Source: Thysanoteuthis rhombus
Lineage: Eukaryota; Mollusca; Cephalopoda; Oegopsida; Thysanoteuthidae
Reading direction: 5' to 3'
NCBI GenBank assembly: GCA_963457665.1
Contig: OY735227.1
Span: forward strand, 44,020,242 to 44,084,241
DNA: 64,000 nt
Shown: one piece after another, positions 10,946 through 21,870 of the stretch
How positions within the stretch are numbered: position 1 is the first letter of the stretch
How the letters are laid out: every line of letters begins with the position of its first letter
Made by a program: the position numbers and the translations under genes
Notes under the pieces: model-generated
The model's input: the letters and a program-made list of their open reading frames with translations, nothing else
Told to the model about the DNA's origin: nothing
The model's database searches: none

Positions 10946-11961
10946 CACATATCTAACTGAACCCCTATGGCTATCACTTGGTGTTAAGCTAGAAAGTACA
11001 GTGATAGCTGCTGGGCAGCCGTTGGGATATGCAAATGGGGCACTGAGCCTTCCCCCAGATCAGGCCCTCTTGCCGAGAAGTTGAAACCTTATACTGGCTA
11101 GGAATCAATGGGTCACTATGAATGGTGACAGCTTAGAATGTGTCAAAGCTTAGGCACTCTCTTGTCCTATACCTGACAATCAACATCTGGATAAATCTTT
11201 TTGTCCCCCACCCCATATCATTTCCTTTACCCTAAGTATATCTTTTTGCCCCTGCCCTCTGGAAAAAGTGGCAGTAGACACCCATGAAAGAATCAAAGAT
11301 ATTGAGGATGATATAAAGGGAAAGGTAATTGAATGCAGATCAGAAACTTTTGCGCATTTCTAAAACTGGTTCAACAAGTGACGCTTCCAATGGATCCCGC
11401 AAAATGGGTCTGTCCATCTCAAATTCATCAAGGGGGGAAAAGTGCCCATCAAAAGATAATTTTTCCATCATTGAGTTTCCAGGAAAACTTTATGAGGTTT
11501 TAATAAAAGAAACCTTTGGTACAACTTAATAATGGTTATGGTTCAAATTCTGAGTGTGAAACAAATAGGAATAAGCAAGACAAAACAATTGGATAAACAG
11601 TTTATTCATAGCTAACGCAATGAAAAATAAAATGTAATTATTTACTGTTGTTTTTCTTTTATGAATTTCCATAAGGAAAATTCACTTTTCTTTTTTTTTG
11701 CACACTGCGAACAAATTTTAATTAATTTTTCAAAGAAAGAAATAAGAGAATTCATGAAAGAAAAACATAAGTAAATAGATACATTATATTTGTTAAAGAT
11801 TCAATAAAATTATCTGTTAAATACTCAGGATTTCAATCAGGACCACATTTGTTATGTTGTGCCAAACAGGTTTTGATGAAACCTCAAAAATTTTCCCTAC
11901 AAACTAAATAATAGGAAAATCATGTTTTGATGTACACTTTTCCTCCCTTGATAAATTTTAG
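10946..11961. other. No gene recognised
   Basis: A 66-codon ORF at 11329-11529 (plus) has no recognisable motif. 10990-11290 is somewhat GC-richer and may be an old repeat. Confidence 0.35.
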
Positions 11962-12014
11962 GTGGGCAGATATCCTGATGGGCAGATTTCCTGATGGGCA
12001 GATTTCCTGATGGG
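11962..12014. repeat. 16-bp tandem repeat x3
   Basis: Unit GATGGGCAGATTTCCT repeated about three times with one variant. Confidence 0.85.
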
Positions 12015-12543
12015 TTCTTCTTCAGGACAAAATTCACAATCTCTATGAGATTACAAGATACACAGAAGTTCACATGGCTCAATCTTGTTTGCAAACATGT
12101 TTTTCTTCGATCTCAAGGTTCAACTTCTTGTTTCTGTTCTTACAGGACCGTTTTGGGACTATCACAAGTGCTCAGATACAACAAGTAAGTCTTCAGTAAT
12201 GTGAATGACTAACTTATTCATGTATGAACACTACAGCTAGTAGACATCACGCAAAGTCTTGCTTGTACATTTTTGGTATTTGGGGGTTTGTTTCATAGAA
12301 AGCTTTCAGGAGATTTGCAATTTTGTACTAAACACTTTCTATGTTCAATAGATATGTTGGGAGAGCTTTTCTTTTAGAAAAATGTGTTGCAAAAAGGAAA
12401 CATTTTGGCTTAATTCAAAGCTCAGATAGAAGCACCGAATCGATGCATAAAATGACTAAAAAAGCACAGTAGAATTTGGCTTATAGCAACAATTAATACA
12501 AAGACTAACACTTACATGTAATTACTTATACATCTAAATGCTA
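12015..12543. other. No feature recognised
   Basis: Nothing supported. Confidence 0.35.
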
Positions 12544-12657
12544 TGTATGTGTGTGTGAGTGTATATATACATGTGTATGTCATATGTGTACATATATATG
12601 TGTGCGTGCATGTGTGTACGCAGTATGAGTTTATATATGTGTGCGTATACTTATATA

Positions 12658-12698
<41 letters not shown>

Positions 12699-12722
12699 GG
12701 ATGGATGTAATATGTGTATATG

Positions 12723-12766
<44 letters not shown>

Positions 12767-12802
12767 TGTGCGTGTGTTTGTACATTCATACTTGTGTGTG
12801 TG
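12544..12802. repeat. Compound (TG)/(TA)n microsatellite
   Basis: Pure TA at 12661-12694, TG at 12735-12758, with degenerate TG/TA sequence around them. The 82- and 63-codon Cys/Val/Tyr-rich ORFs are artefacts. Confidence 0.95.
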
Positions 12803-13035
12803 TTTAGGTACTTAGATAAGTCCGAAGCCTAATAATGAAGAATAGTTATTTATCAACATAGTCTCCTTCCTTGTCAATGAGCTTAATTCAGGGGTGAGAA
12901 TCCATCACATATATCATTTATTATACAGATGAAAATTCTGATTGAAATCTAGTTATTAAATACGTATCAGGCTACGGACTTATTGATCTACGATATCCAT
13001 GCTAATATATGTAATTTGTACATCTATACATACAC

Positions 13036-13052
13036 AAAAATGTGTGTGGATA

Positions 13053-13102
<50 letters not shown>
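13036..13102. repeat. (TA)n microsatellite
   Basis: About 43 bp pure TA at 13060-13102 after a TG-rich lead. Confidence 0.97.
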
Positions 13103-13105
<3 letters not shown>

Positions 13106-13148
13106 GAGTGTATAATATATAAAATTCAAATGCTACATATTTGTTTTC

Positions 13149-13510
13149 GTTATGCTAAATTGACGAAATTGCCTAATCAAGTTTTAACTTTATCACAATA
13201 AATGAATAAATAGATATATAGTTTAATTCAATCAAAAGTTGATTTTTTTGCAGTCGAAAGTTTATGTAACCAAAGTTAGATAAAAGTTTTCTTATCAAAA
13301 AAAAAAGGGAAATATGTACTTCAAACATTTTTGTACAAAAATAACTTAAAACATAGTTTTGATTTGATCAAAAGATTATTTAATCAAAACAAAGATAGAA
13401 ACAACTTTTTTTTACAATCAAAAATTTCTGTTATCAAACTTGAATCAACTTTTCTTGACAAAAGACTAGTAAATTTTTCTAATGAGGCAATTTCACTGAT
13501 TCGGCATAAC
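13149..13510. mobile_element. Family F MITE, complete copy
   Basis: Left terminal inverted repeat 13149-13177 and right 13481-13510 match over about 29 bp (ATTGACGAAATTGCCTAAT against ATCAGTGAAATTGCCTCAT read inward). The 362-bp interior is made of AT-rich words around TTGATTTGATCAAAAG. No ORF of the family is conserved. A non-autonomous DNA transposon. Confidence 0.85.
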
Positions 13511-13544
13511 ACATTGGTATAAAGTAATCCTTTGCAAATATGTT

Positions 13545-13671
13545 TCAATGGATTTGAATCCAAGGTCTAGAAAAGGTCAATGGATTTGAATCCAAGGTCT
13601 AGAAAAGGTCAATGGATTTGAATCCAAGGTCTAGAAAAGGTCAATGGATTTGAATCCAAGGTCTAGAAAAG
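13545..13671. repeat. 32-bp minisatellite x4
   Basis: Four essentially identical 32-bp units starting at 13545, 13577, 13609 and 13641. Each contains TGGATTTGAATCCA, a 6-bp dyad around a TG spacer. Near-identity implies recent amplification. It starts 34 bp after the family F copy. Confidence 0.97.
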
Positions 13672-14290
13672 TAGTGGTTTCTTATTCTAGAATTTTCTCT
13701 TGGTTTGTTTGCAGGGATGGAAATGTATGGTTCAACATAGAGCTACTTTCTCAATAGGTTTTTTTCCAGGTTTTTCATATGTTCAGTGTCTGCTAATGGA
13801 GACATTACCATATACCTAGTACCCAAAACCCAGCCTTACTATATACCTAGTTCCCAAAAACCATTTCCATCACTGTTTGTTTATAATTTTAGATAGTTTA
13901 ATTAACTTTTTACGTTCATTTCATTTTATTAAAAAAATTCTTCTCAAGTCATTGGTTTCCAATTTCTAACAGACATGTTTTTACGAATTATCATTGTCCA
14001 AAATGTCTCGTATGCTTTTTTGTGAAACTTGTTTTTGCCTATATAATAGCATGCAACTGTGAGAAATGTGTGATGATGTAAGATTTAGAGTCACTCACTC
14101 AACTTTCAGGGCAACTATATCCGTCTTTTTCATTATTTTTATGTCATCAACTGCAATGTTGAATTCCATTTCCACATAATAAATTGGATATTTCTTTGAA
14201 GTAAGTATTTATACATCCCTGGATATTACAAGTAGGATTCATTTGAACAGATATGTCTAAACATTCATCTTTTTCGAATTGTTACGCATA
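13672..14290. other. No feature recognised
   Basis: CCATATACCTAGTACCCAAA-like text is repeated once near 13809 and 13841. Nothing else. Confidence 0.4.
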
Positions 14291-14730
14291 GGGTCTGGTT
14301 AGTCACTTGACAGAAACTGTCACACAAGTAATGTCTTCTGGCAGCATACTATGTTGGGGATGGTCAACTAAAAAATTGGGAAAAGGGGTGATCAATGAAT
14401 AAGTTACTTCTTTTGCTTTTTGTCGGATAGTGATCACTAAAAAAAAAGAGATTAAAAAAAACACAAACTTGGGGGTTGATATATATTAACCTACATAGTG
14501 AATTGAACCCCGCCCTGAAAATCTATTTTGGGTAGATTTTTCAAAAAACAAAAAAAATTTTCACTTGATAAAAAGAGCGAATGTTGAAAATTTCAGCCCT
14601 GTAGCTCCATCATTGTGGCCTGTACATGTGACACATACATACACAGCTAGCCAGCTAGTTGACCAAGCTTTAAAACTGATGAAAGCTAGACTGACAATTT
14701 TGATGACAGTTCTGGTTGACAGTTCTGATA
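14291..14730 (-). mobile_element. Family A element, inverted, full length
   Basis: About 440 bp from GGTCTGGTTAGTCACTTGAC through GGGGTGATCAATGAATAAGT, GTGATCACTAAAA, the ATTGAACCCC segment, CAGCCCTGTAGCTCCATC and GTTGACAGTTCT. The ends carry TAGAAACTGTCA-like words facing inward from both sides. Confidence 0.85.
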
Positions 14731-14760
14731 ATGATACGGCTGATTTTGAAAGCTAATATA

Positions 14761-15005
14761 GAAATGCTCTGAAAATTATTTTATTGTAGAAATGCATTGC
14801 AAATGATTTTACTGCATTGTAAGATATTTTTCTATAGGAATGCATTGTAAGATATTTTTCTATAGGAATGCATTGTAAGTTATTTTACAATAAGAATTCA
14901 TTGTAAGAGATTTCACTACAGGAATGCATTATAAGTGGTTTTACAATAGGAGTGCATTGTAAGTGATTTTGATACAAGAATACATTGTTAATTATTCTCA
15001 GACAA
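14761..15005. repeat. 28-bp minisatellite, about 9 units
   Basis: Nine diverged units built on GAATGCATTGTAAGATATTT plus eight more bases; two are shortened to 24-25 bp. It begins about 30 bp after the end of a family A copy. Confidence 0.92.
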
Positions 15006-15181
15006 GCTGTTTATACAACCCATGATATGACTAGGAGGATTTATTTTAAAAAAACATCAAAATTTTCATTCACTGTAATGATTACATGTATAATGGTGTA
15101 GTAAATACAAAACCTTTTGCAGGAAGTAAGCAAATGCTTTATTGACAGAATAGTGCAATTATATATGTTACTAGCACAATA

Positions 15182-15500
15182 TAATCCACTTAGATGGTGT
15201 GATGGTTAGTACATATGCTTCACACGCAGAAGATTTTTTCTTTCTTTTCATAGGACAAAATTCCCTCAGCTGTGAGTAGATTACGCTCTCTAGCCTTGGG
15301 TAGGCAACCACAGTATGGAACCCCTGTTTAGTTGGTTTGACACCCAATTTGATGTCCTTCTTGGAGCCAAGCTGATATCAGGCATATCACTGTAGCAACT
15401 GGTATCTCAGTCTCCATATGCTTTGCCTGAGATATGTGCCCTGGAGAAGACATTCTATTGTCAGTAGAGACAGAATGAAGGCCATAATTCTTAGCATAAT
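15182..15500 (+). repeat. tRNA-derived SINE, family E
   Basis: Head GGTTAGTACATATGCTTCAC followed by ACGCAGAAGA resembles the heads at 36.2 and 43.1 kb. The B-box region is disrupted by a T-rich stretch. The body (15322-15500) matches 1810-2042. A 70-codon minus ORF here is incidental. Confidence 0.65.
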
Positions 15501-15800
15501 ACCCATAAAAAATGTTGGAATTATTTGAGTTATGTATCAATGAATTATGGATTGGAGCAACATACTCTTCTGACCTGAATTTTCCTCATTTGGCTTTGTA
15601 CAATTCTGCGGTCAAGATGTGAACGACTGAGTAAAGCTGTAATCAGCAGCAGTCATTTGAGCGGTGCCCACTTAGTCAGTTGCTGAATTGTAACTTAATT
15701 TCACCCAATATTCAAGCAGCATAAGGTTAGCCTAACTGATACGCTACTTAATTGTCTACTTCCAAGTCAGGCATTTGAATCACAGAGGGGTTTCATTAAT
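15501..15800. other. No feature recognised
   Basis: No supported gene or repeat. Confidence 0.35.
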
Positions 15801-16156
15801 TAGAAACCGTCAATCAAAGCTGTTAACATAGGTTTCTTCATTTTTGTAGCAGTTCTGGCTGATTAGCCATGTATGCATACATTGTATTAGATTTTAGATA
15901 TTCAACCCTAACTAGGTTTTTAATTGAGGATTCAGTTTACAATGTAGGTATATGCTAAATTGATCCCTTAGTTTGTGTCTGCCTGTTTTTTTGAAAATTC
16001 AGATTTTTTGTGATCACTGCCTACAAAATATAAGAAAATAAATTCATTCATTGATCACCCCTTTTTCCAATTTTTCAACTGATCATCCCCACACAGCATA
16101 CGGCCATGATGTTTGTGACATGACTGTTTCTACTGAGTAATTACCCAGACCTGTGT
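15801..16156 (+). mobile_element. Family A element, internally shortened
   Basis: From TTAGAAACCGTCAATC through GGTTTCTTCA and a degenerate middle to TTGATCACCCC and GTTTCTACTGAGTAATTACC, then CAGACCTG. Part of the GGAGCTAGAG segment is missing. Confidence 0.75.
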
Positions 16157-16975
16157 AATATAACTGTTTGCTTTAGCATGACAGAAATCAACAAACCAAG
16201 AAACTGACAAAAAAGTGACAACAGCTTTTATATGATAAGATTTTAAATCAGGAAATGCTAAATAAGCATGTTGACATATAATAATAAAACTTGTTTTATT
16301 AACATCCATTTGTGGTCATTAGAACGCTATCCTTCAAGATCACTACAATGCAAATCTCTATTGACCTCTTTACAGAATGCTATGTGTATCCATATATTTC
16401 ACATATGCTGTAATTTCAACAGCATGGTTGAACTTACAATATATTATTATACTATAGTATATTAGGTAACAACCAAGATATAGAGGGGGTTACAGGCTAT
16501 TTGAAAATGCCCTTGGGCTCACAATGGAGGTTGGGCCCAATGAGGGTTGAGCTCCCAAAAGCTCTACAAATAGTAGCTCACCTTCTGCATTTCTACTGAC
16601 TTGATACAATAATGAATCTCACTAAATGTTAGAGAGAGCCCCTCCAGCAGCCAAGCCCCCTGGGCCCCCGGATCACAAGCTACATCCTCAGGTAGCAAAG
16701 ACTTCATATGTGAGCATCTGGGGATTTAGGCCAAGGTTCAGTTTTTGATTTTTTACGTATAACAACCTCCAAAATATTTTTTTATCAGATTTAGAAATAT
16801 ATGACCAGTGGGGGCAAAAAGTAAGTTATCTGATGAGAAGATGTTGGGAGAATTTCTGCTACATTTTGATAAGGAGAACTCAATGAATAGGACCCAGTTA
16901 GAAAAGGGGGCCTTTCTGAATGTTCTACTTCTTCTTCACTTATTGATATGTACATATATGGGTAGTTATATTCAC
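16157..16975. other. No gene recognised
   Basis: 16490-16740 is GC-richer with C/G runs (CCCCCTGGGCCCCCGG). It may be an old repeat but no second copy was identified. Confidence 0.35.
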
Positions 16976-17012
16976 ACACACACACATACACACACATATA
17001 GATATTTGTATA
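16976..17012. repeat. (CA)n / TA-rich microsatellite
   Basis: CACACACACACATACACACACA-type tract about 24 bp long, followed by ATATAG repeats. Confidence 0.85.
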
Positions 17013-17204
17013 TTAAAAAGTATATATAGTTTCAAAGTAATATAATGCATTTATAATTATTTTTGTTAGATTACATATCCATTTCTTAATACTACAATTG
17101 TCCATATTGAGAGAAAAAATAGAGATGACGTTGACAATGATTAAACAAAATGAGAATTCGGATATAAAGCAGTTATTTTGGCCTTTGCATTTCTGTTCAG
17201 ACCA

Positions 17205-17610
17205 TTTAAACAACACCATGTTAGAGGTTAAACTGAGAAGTATACAACGTGCGCATGAGAGAATCATGCTCAACCTTACATGGAGAGATCACAAGACAGC
17301 ACAGTATATAAGGAAGAAATCGGGTGTCCATGACATCATAGAAACTATTAAAAAACTCAAATGGTAATGGGTAGGCCATGTTGCAAGAATGAAAGGCAAC
17401 CGATGGACATCATGTCTCACAACATGGATCCCCAGAGATCACATGAGAAACCGAGGCCGATGGAACACAAGATGGAGAGATGAACTAGACAAATTCAGGA
17501 TATACTGGCTCTGCGACGCCCATGATAGAGAATTGTGGCGAATCCTGGGGAAGGTTTATATCCAACGAAGGACGTTGAAAGACAGATGATGATGATGATG
17601 ATGATAGAGG
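17205..17610 (+). pseudogene. RTE-type LINE, 3' end of reverse transcriptase ORF
   Basis: One reading frame gives SIQRAHERIMLNLTWRD, HDIIETIKKLKW, an in-frame stop (17365-17367), WVGHVARMKGNRWT, RDHMRNRGRW, TRWRDELDKF and DRELWRILGKVYIQRR. This is the conserved C-terminal tail of RTE-clade endonuclease/reverse transcriptases, downstream of the polymerase domain. The frame is open on both sides of the single stop. The stop sits at a position usually Lys or Arg, so one base change could explain it. The ORF ends at 17589 and is followed directly by GATGATGATGAT, the short simple repeat with which RTE elements typically end. 5' truncated; no catalytic RT motif is left. Confidence 0.88.
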
Positions 17611-17644
17611 TTTGTTTACTACAACAGCCCCATTTTTCTTTAAA

Positions 17645-17653
17645 AACTATATG

Positions 17654-17686
<33 letters not shown>

Positions 17687-17792
17687 GTATATATGTATAT
17701 ATATCTGTGTATGCATAAATGTGTATAAACATGTATACATTCATATGAACATTTATGTATGCGTATATGCACACACTCATACATACACAAAT
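17645..17792. repeat. TA-rich compound microsatellite
   Basis: TA/TG/CA imperfect repeats just downstream of the LINE end. Confidence 0.9.
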
Positions 17793-17801
17793 ACACAAAC
17801 A

Positions 17802-17942
17802 AGTCTAGTTAGTCACCCAATAGAAAATATCATGTGACAGTGTGCTGTGATCAGGTTGATCAGCTAAAAATTGGAAAGAGGGGTAATCAATGAATAAGTT
17901 ACATCTCTCATGTTTTGTTGGGCACTAAATAATTCTTAAAAT
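17802..17942 (-). mobile_element. Family A fragment, inverted
   Basis: Only the GTCTAGTTAGTCACCCAATAG end through GGGGTAATCAATGAATAAGT and TTGTTGGGCACT. Truncated internally. Confidence 0.8.
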
Positions 17943-17966
17943 GAATAGAGCTATCAATGTATAAAA

Positions 17967-18169
17967 ATAAGAATTACAAGGATATATACCTTGTAAATGT
18001 CAACATTTTGTGCCTAGGATCTATCAGATAATGCAAAAATACCTTTTTTGAATTTGAATGGACTTTTTGTTTTAAAAATTACATGAATAAAACACGTTGC
18101 TAGTTACTAGAGAGTGCATTTGGTATAAAATGTTGACATTCACCAGTTATATATCTTTGTAATTCTTAT
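17967..18169. mobile_element. MITE with 48-bp terminal inverted repeats (family H)
   Basis: Left arm 17967-18014 and right arm 18122-18169 are reverse complements at about 42 of 48 positions; both contain GAATTACAA and AATGTCAACATTTT. The spacer is about 107 bp without an ORF. The right half, read inverted, also matches 62824-62940. A small non-autonomous DNA transposon is the best reading; its superfamily is unknown because no target duplication is obvious. Confidence 0.88.
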
Positions 18170-18199
18170 CTATCTCTATATATATATGTACATAAATAC

Positions 18200-18480
18200 A
18201 TGATGTAAATAGAATAAACATTAAAGATAAATGGGTCTAATGCAGGAATTGAACCTGTGACCCATAAGGTAGCTGTTTCAATGTAGTGTTGCTCTTATCA
18301 TTAGGCTAAAATAGCTGCTTGTAAGGCAAAGGCTCAAATAACTGCTTCAACTCTAAATTCCCATCCTGCTCATTCATGGTCTATACCTGCTCTATTTGTT
18401 TATTTCAACGTGACAGTTGTGTTATCAAGAAATGAATATATGATCTAACAGATGATTATAAATTGCATTATATTATATAA
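18200..18480 (-). repeat. tRNA-derived SINE, family D, copy 1 of a dimer
   Basis: On the minus strand the head reads TAATGATAAGAGCAACACTA (A-box-like, after TTTTAGCC) followed by GGTTCAATTCCTGCA, a near-consensus pol III B box (GGTTCRANTCC). The body includes AGGTATAGACCATGAATGAG-like text and ends in AT-rich sequence. Confidence 0.75.
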
Positions 18481-18622
18481 AAAATTCTTATTTGAATTGA
18501 TCACCCATACCATTTGGCCTTGACAACATAAACAGAATAAACAATTAAAGAAAATGGGGCTGATGCCGGAATTGAATAAGTGACCAATAGGGTAGCCACT
18601 TCAGTGTAATGTTGCTCTTAGT
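18481..18622 (-). repeat. tRNA-derived SINE, family D, copy 2 (partial)
   Basis: Repeats the GGCCTTGACAACATAAACAG, AATAAACAATTAAAGAAAAT and GGGTAGCCACTTCAGTGTAA segments; the B box is degraded. Head-to-tail with copy 1. Confidence 0.7.
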
Positions 18623-18923
18623 TTGTTTTTACCAATCCATTGGAAATGCATTGTGCTCCAGATTTTTATTTTAAAGGACCATTAAAAATCCCAGACAAGT
18701 GAGGGAGAATATAAGTAAGCTAATACCTATACCACTGCACTTGGTGGAAACTAAAAAGAATAATAAAAACAATGAATAAACAAATGAATAAATGAAATAA
18801 ATAAACAAATAACAATACAAAATTCTTTGTTTGCTTTACATCTATTTTCAAATTTGTTCACTTGAAAAATATGCTACAGTTTTGAAACAACAGGCCAAGT
18901 TGAAGTGATCCACATGATAAATT

Positions 18924-18927
<4 letters not shown>
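18623..18927. other. No feature recognised
   Basis: A-rich stretch near 18760-18815 with AATAAA-type repeats. Nothing else. Confidence 0.4.

Positions 18928-18961
<34 letters not shown>
18928..18961. repeat. (TA)n microsatellite
   Basis: About 34 bp pure TA. Confidence 0.95.
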
Positions 18962-18964
<3 letters not shown>

Positions 18965-19090
18965 TGCCTTATATTGAAGTCTTATTTGAAATTATCTCTC
19001 ATTATTACATGGTGAATGTATCACTTGGCCTTGACAACATAAATTGAATGAACAATTTGAGAAAATAGGGCTGCTGCAGTTTCAGTATGA
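18962..19090 (-). repeat. SINE family D fragment
   Basis: Matches the CTTATTTGAAATTATCTCTC, CACTTGGCCTTGACAACATA and AGGGCTGCTGCAG segments; the tRNA-like head is lost. Confidence 0.65.
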
Positions 19091-19735
19091 TATAATACAA
19101 TTTATGATCATTCTCTCTGATCATATATATATATATTATTAAGAAATGCATATATGTGTAAAATTAGAATTATTAACTGATAAATCTGTTGGTTTCCATG
19201 GGTGAACAGTTATATAGTATTTCGATCAAGATAATTTTTCCCAAAATCATCAGAAGGAGGGCTTAATGACTTCTTGGAGTAAAAACCAAGATTCAAGATA
19301 GATTTTGTGAGAGCCAATACAATTGAAGTGAAAAAACTCAGGAAAAAATCCTGATTCGATATTTCATTGCAAGTCTGATGCATCTCAATCCATTCCCCTG
19401 AGGAGATGCGTTAGATTTGTATCAAAAGACTGTATCAGGTTTTCTCCAAAGTTTATAAATATATATATATATAGCTAACTCAGACATCTACCAGAAAGAA
19501 AATACTGTCAAACATTCAATCAGCCATCTGTCCTATCTGTGTGACCGCAGTGGACAATAGGATGCAAACCCAAAGCTTGAAGTGTGTGCCCGGCACACAT
19601 CACACTGTTCACCTTCAAAATTACTAATAAAATGATATGTCGAAAAATAGATATTTGTTGTGTAAAATAAGTGTTCTTTTCATTATTAGGTAGTAGACTT
19701 ATTGATACATTAATAAATATAAATCTCACATAAAT
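19091..19735. other. No gene recognised
   Basis: Contains short TA tracts (19122-19136, 19453-19471). A 69-codon minus ORF at 19520-19729 has no motif. Confidence 0.4.
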
Positions 19736-19917
19736 GAATCACTGTAGCCTGCATGTGTACCAGAATTAATTATCTGAAAAATCTCTTATCTAAAATCATC
19801 TAAAAAATACCAGCACAAGATTTGAGCATGGTTGATCCAAAATGATCACAGAAATCCCCAAAAGCACTTTTTTGAAAGAAAAAATCTTTTTTAGATGGTA
19901 CCTAGTTGTGTACATAC
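19736..19917 (-). mobile_element. Family C fragment, inverted
   Basis: Starts GAATCACTGTAGCCTGCATG and runs to TTTTTAGATGGTACC. The other end is replaced by a (CA)n tract at 19915-19948. Confidence 0.7.
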
Positions 19918-20478
19918 ACACACACACACACAAATACACGCACACACATACACATACATATGCTTGGATGATTAAAAAGTGAGGAAATTGTTGGCAACTT
20001 TGCTGGTTGGTCAGATCTATTTGTGATTCAATGTGTTTATTTTTGTTTTTTGAATCCTTAAAACAGAAACATGGTAAACAAGAAAAAATTTACACATAAT
20101 GCTATAATATCAGTCTGTGTAAAGCATAAAAGTCATTGAAGGAAATTGCATAAATCACTTCAATAGATATTGAGAAATAAGTGACTGAAATGAAACAAAA
20201 GAAAGTTTCAAAATGTTTAGTGTTTAAAGCTGTATAGCTTTCTAGACTACATAAATATATATACATAGAATTTCTCCGGCAAAACTTGGGGGGGGGGAAA
20301 TTACGAAGTGTCTCCTGTTCTATAATTAGATTTCAGACAATGAGAAATCTAATATTTGGCCCCAAAGATGCAGAGTCAATTTTCAACGTTTATTTTTGGA
20401 AAATAAGTGGTGTCTTCAATTCCAGGAAATATTGTTCTCTTACATGACCACACCTACTCTCCCACATTCACCTCATTA
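19918..20478. other. No gene recognised
   Basis: (CA)n at 19915-19948 and a run of G at 20290-20298. No homology seen. Confidence 0.4.
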
Positions 20479-20490
20479 TTATATATATAT

Positions 20491-20536
<46 letters not shown>

Positions 20537-20540
20537 ATAT
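20479..20540. repeat. (TA)n/(TG)n microsatellite
   Basis: TA at 20479-20521 with one break, then TGTGTGTGTG. Confidence 0.95.
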
Positions 20541-20549
20541 ATTATCCTT

Positions 20550-21180
20550 ATATATGGAAAAAACTCAAAATCCGTCTGTCCGTCTGTCTGTCCTACTTTG
20601 TAGATCACAATTTTGCGTGTACGATGCTGAAATTTCACATTGTGGTATATCTTTCCACTGCAGCAGACATAGGATGGGTATTTTTAAAGGTTTTGAAGTG
20701 GGTTTCTATTTACAATGTGATTATAATGCTAAATTGAATCCTGACTTTCCATCCAACATAAATGGAATGTTAATTTTGCATTTAGAAGGTTGAAATTTTG
20801 CATAGAGGTTCATCTTTTGACAATTAAGGACATCGGCCATATGGGATGGACCTCAGAGCTTATTCAAGGTCATCAGAGGTCAGTTCTGGTAATTTGTAGT
20901 CTACTCAAGCAATGGTAGGCTATAATCTTGGACCTAGGGAGCTGAAATTTGGCGTAGGGGCACATTTTTTAATAGAAAAGGTCATGGATTATGTAAAGTT
21001 GACCTCGTAAGTCAATAGAGGTCATAAGGATTCATTTGTAATCATTTCTAAGCAATTGGAACAATTGTGAGGCACAATTTTGCATCTTGGAAGCTGATAT
21101 TTGGCATAAGGGGGAATCTTCTCATAACAATGGTAATGAGCTATATGAGGTTAGCCTTGGCAATCATCAGAGAATATTTC
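20550..21180. repeat. Degenerate tandem array, about 152-bp unit
   Basis: The landmark GCTGAAATTT (variants) occurs at 20625, 20789, 20941 and 21093, spacings of 164, 152 and 152 bp. Other landmarks, such as AGGTCAT with GACCTC and CAATTTTGCAT, recur in phase. It is preceded by a CCGTCTGTCCGTCTGTCTGT tract. ORFs of 113-157 codons crossing it are not supported. Confidence 0.75.
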
Positions 21181-21259
21181 TTATTTTCATCAAGATAAAT
21201 GTAACCGAGACAACTCATTTTTATGAAAACTTTATAAAATACAATTTGTTTCCCTGTGT

Positions 21260-21261
<2 letters not shown>

Positions 21262-21291
<30 letters not shown>
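21262..21291. repeat. (TA)n microsatellite
   Basis: 30 bp TA at the 3' end of the inverted LINE fragment. Confidence 0.95.
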
Positions 21292-21294
<3 letters not shown>

Positions 21295-21296
<2 letters not shown>

Positions 21297-21870
21297 ATGA
21301 TGATCATCTATCATCTGACAAAGATCTTTCCCATCTCTTTCCATAATGAGTGTGACTGCACCTACCTCTCCATGTCTTATGCGCATAGTTTTCTATCTTG
21401 TCTCTCCATCTTGTGTCCTCTCTATTTTTTCTGTCCCACAGGCACCGATCGATTAGCCTTTTGCTCTATCTTTCACCTCTTTTTCTCAGTATATGCCCTG
21501 CCCATCTTTATTATGTTGCCTAATTATATGTACAATATCCTTCACGGTGGACCTCTCTGAGATCCATGTTGATCTTTTCCTATCGTCAAGAGTTATTCCT
21601 ATCATTGCTCTTTCCATTTCCCTCTATGCTATTCTGAGTTTGTTTTTGGGTGGTTTTGTAAAGTTTCCAGGTTTCGCAACCCTATGTCATAGCTGGTATT
21701 ATGCATTGATTGTAGATTTTACGTTTTAAGCTTAATGGCAGTTCACTTTTCAGTATGCCTCTATTCATACCAAATGCTTTCCATTCAATCATTATGCAAC
21801 GTCTTATTTCATTTCCACGGTCTTTCACTAGCTTTATTGCTCAACCTATATATTTTGGGGACTGGGAACG
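21295..21870 (-). pseudogene. RTE-type LINE 3' fragment (dead)
   Basis: Minus-strand translation gives, in shifting frames, CIIPAMT followed by a stop and GCETWKL, REMERAMIGITL, ISERSTVKDIVHIIRQH, REDTRWRDKIE and GKIFVR, in the order expected for the end of an RTE reverse transcriptase ORF (compare MTYGxETW...QRAMER...GRPxTRWRD). The plus-strand homologue at 17.2 kb has the same blocks. It ends in an ATGATCATCATGG simple repeat and (TA)n. Many stops and frameshifts. Confidence 0.8.

Noticed and set aside
12559-12832. ORFs of 82 and 63 codons rich in Cys, Val, Tyr
   Set aside because: They are readings of (TG)n and (TA)n microsatellites.
12832-12900. Text like a mariner element end (TCAACATAGTCTCCTTCCTT)
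   Set aside because: Resembles sequence near the ends of some mariner elements, but too short and without a second end or coding support.
20396-21560. ORFs of 113, 128 and 157 codons
   Set aside because: Each runs through a (TA)n tract and a degenerate tandem array or an inverted LINE fragment; no homology in those frames.
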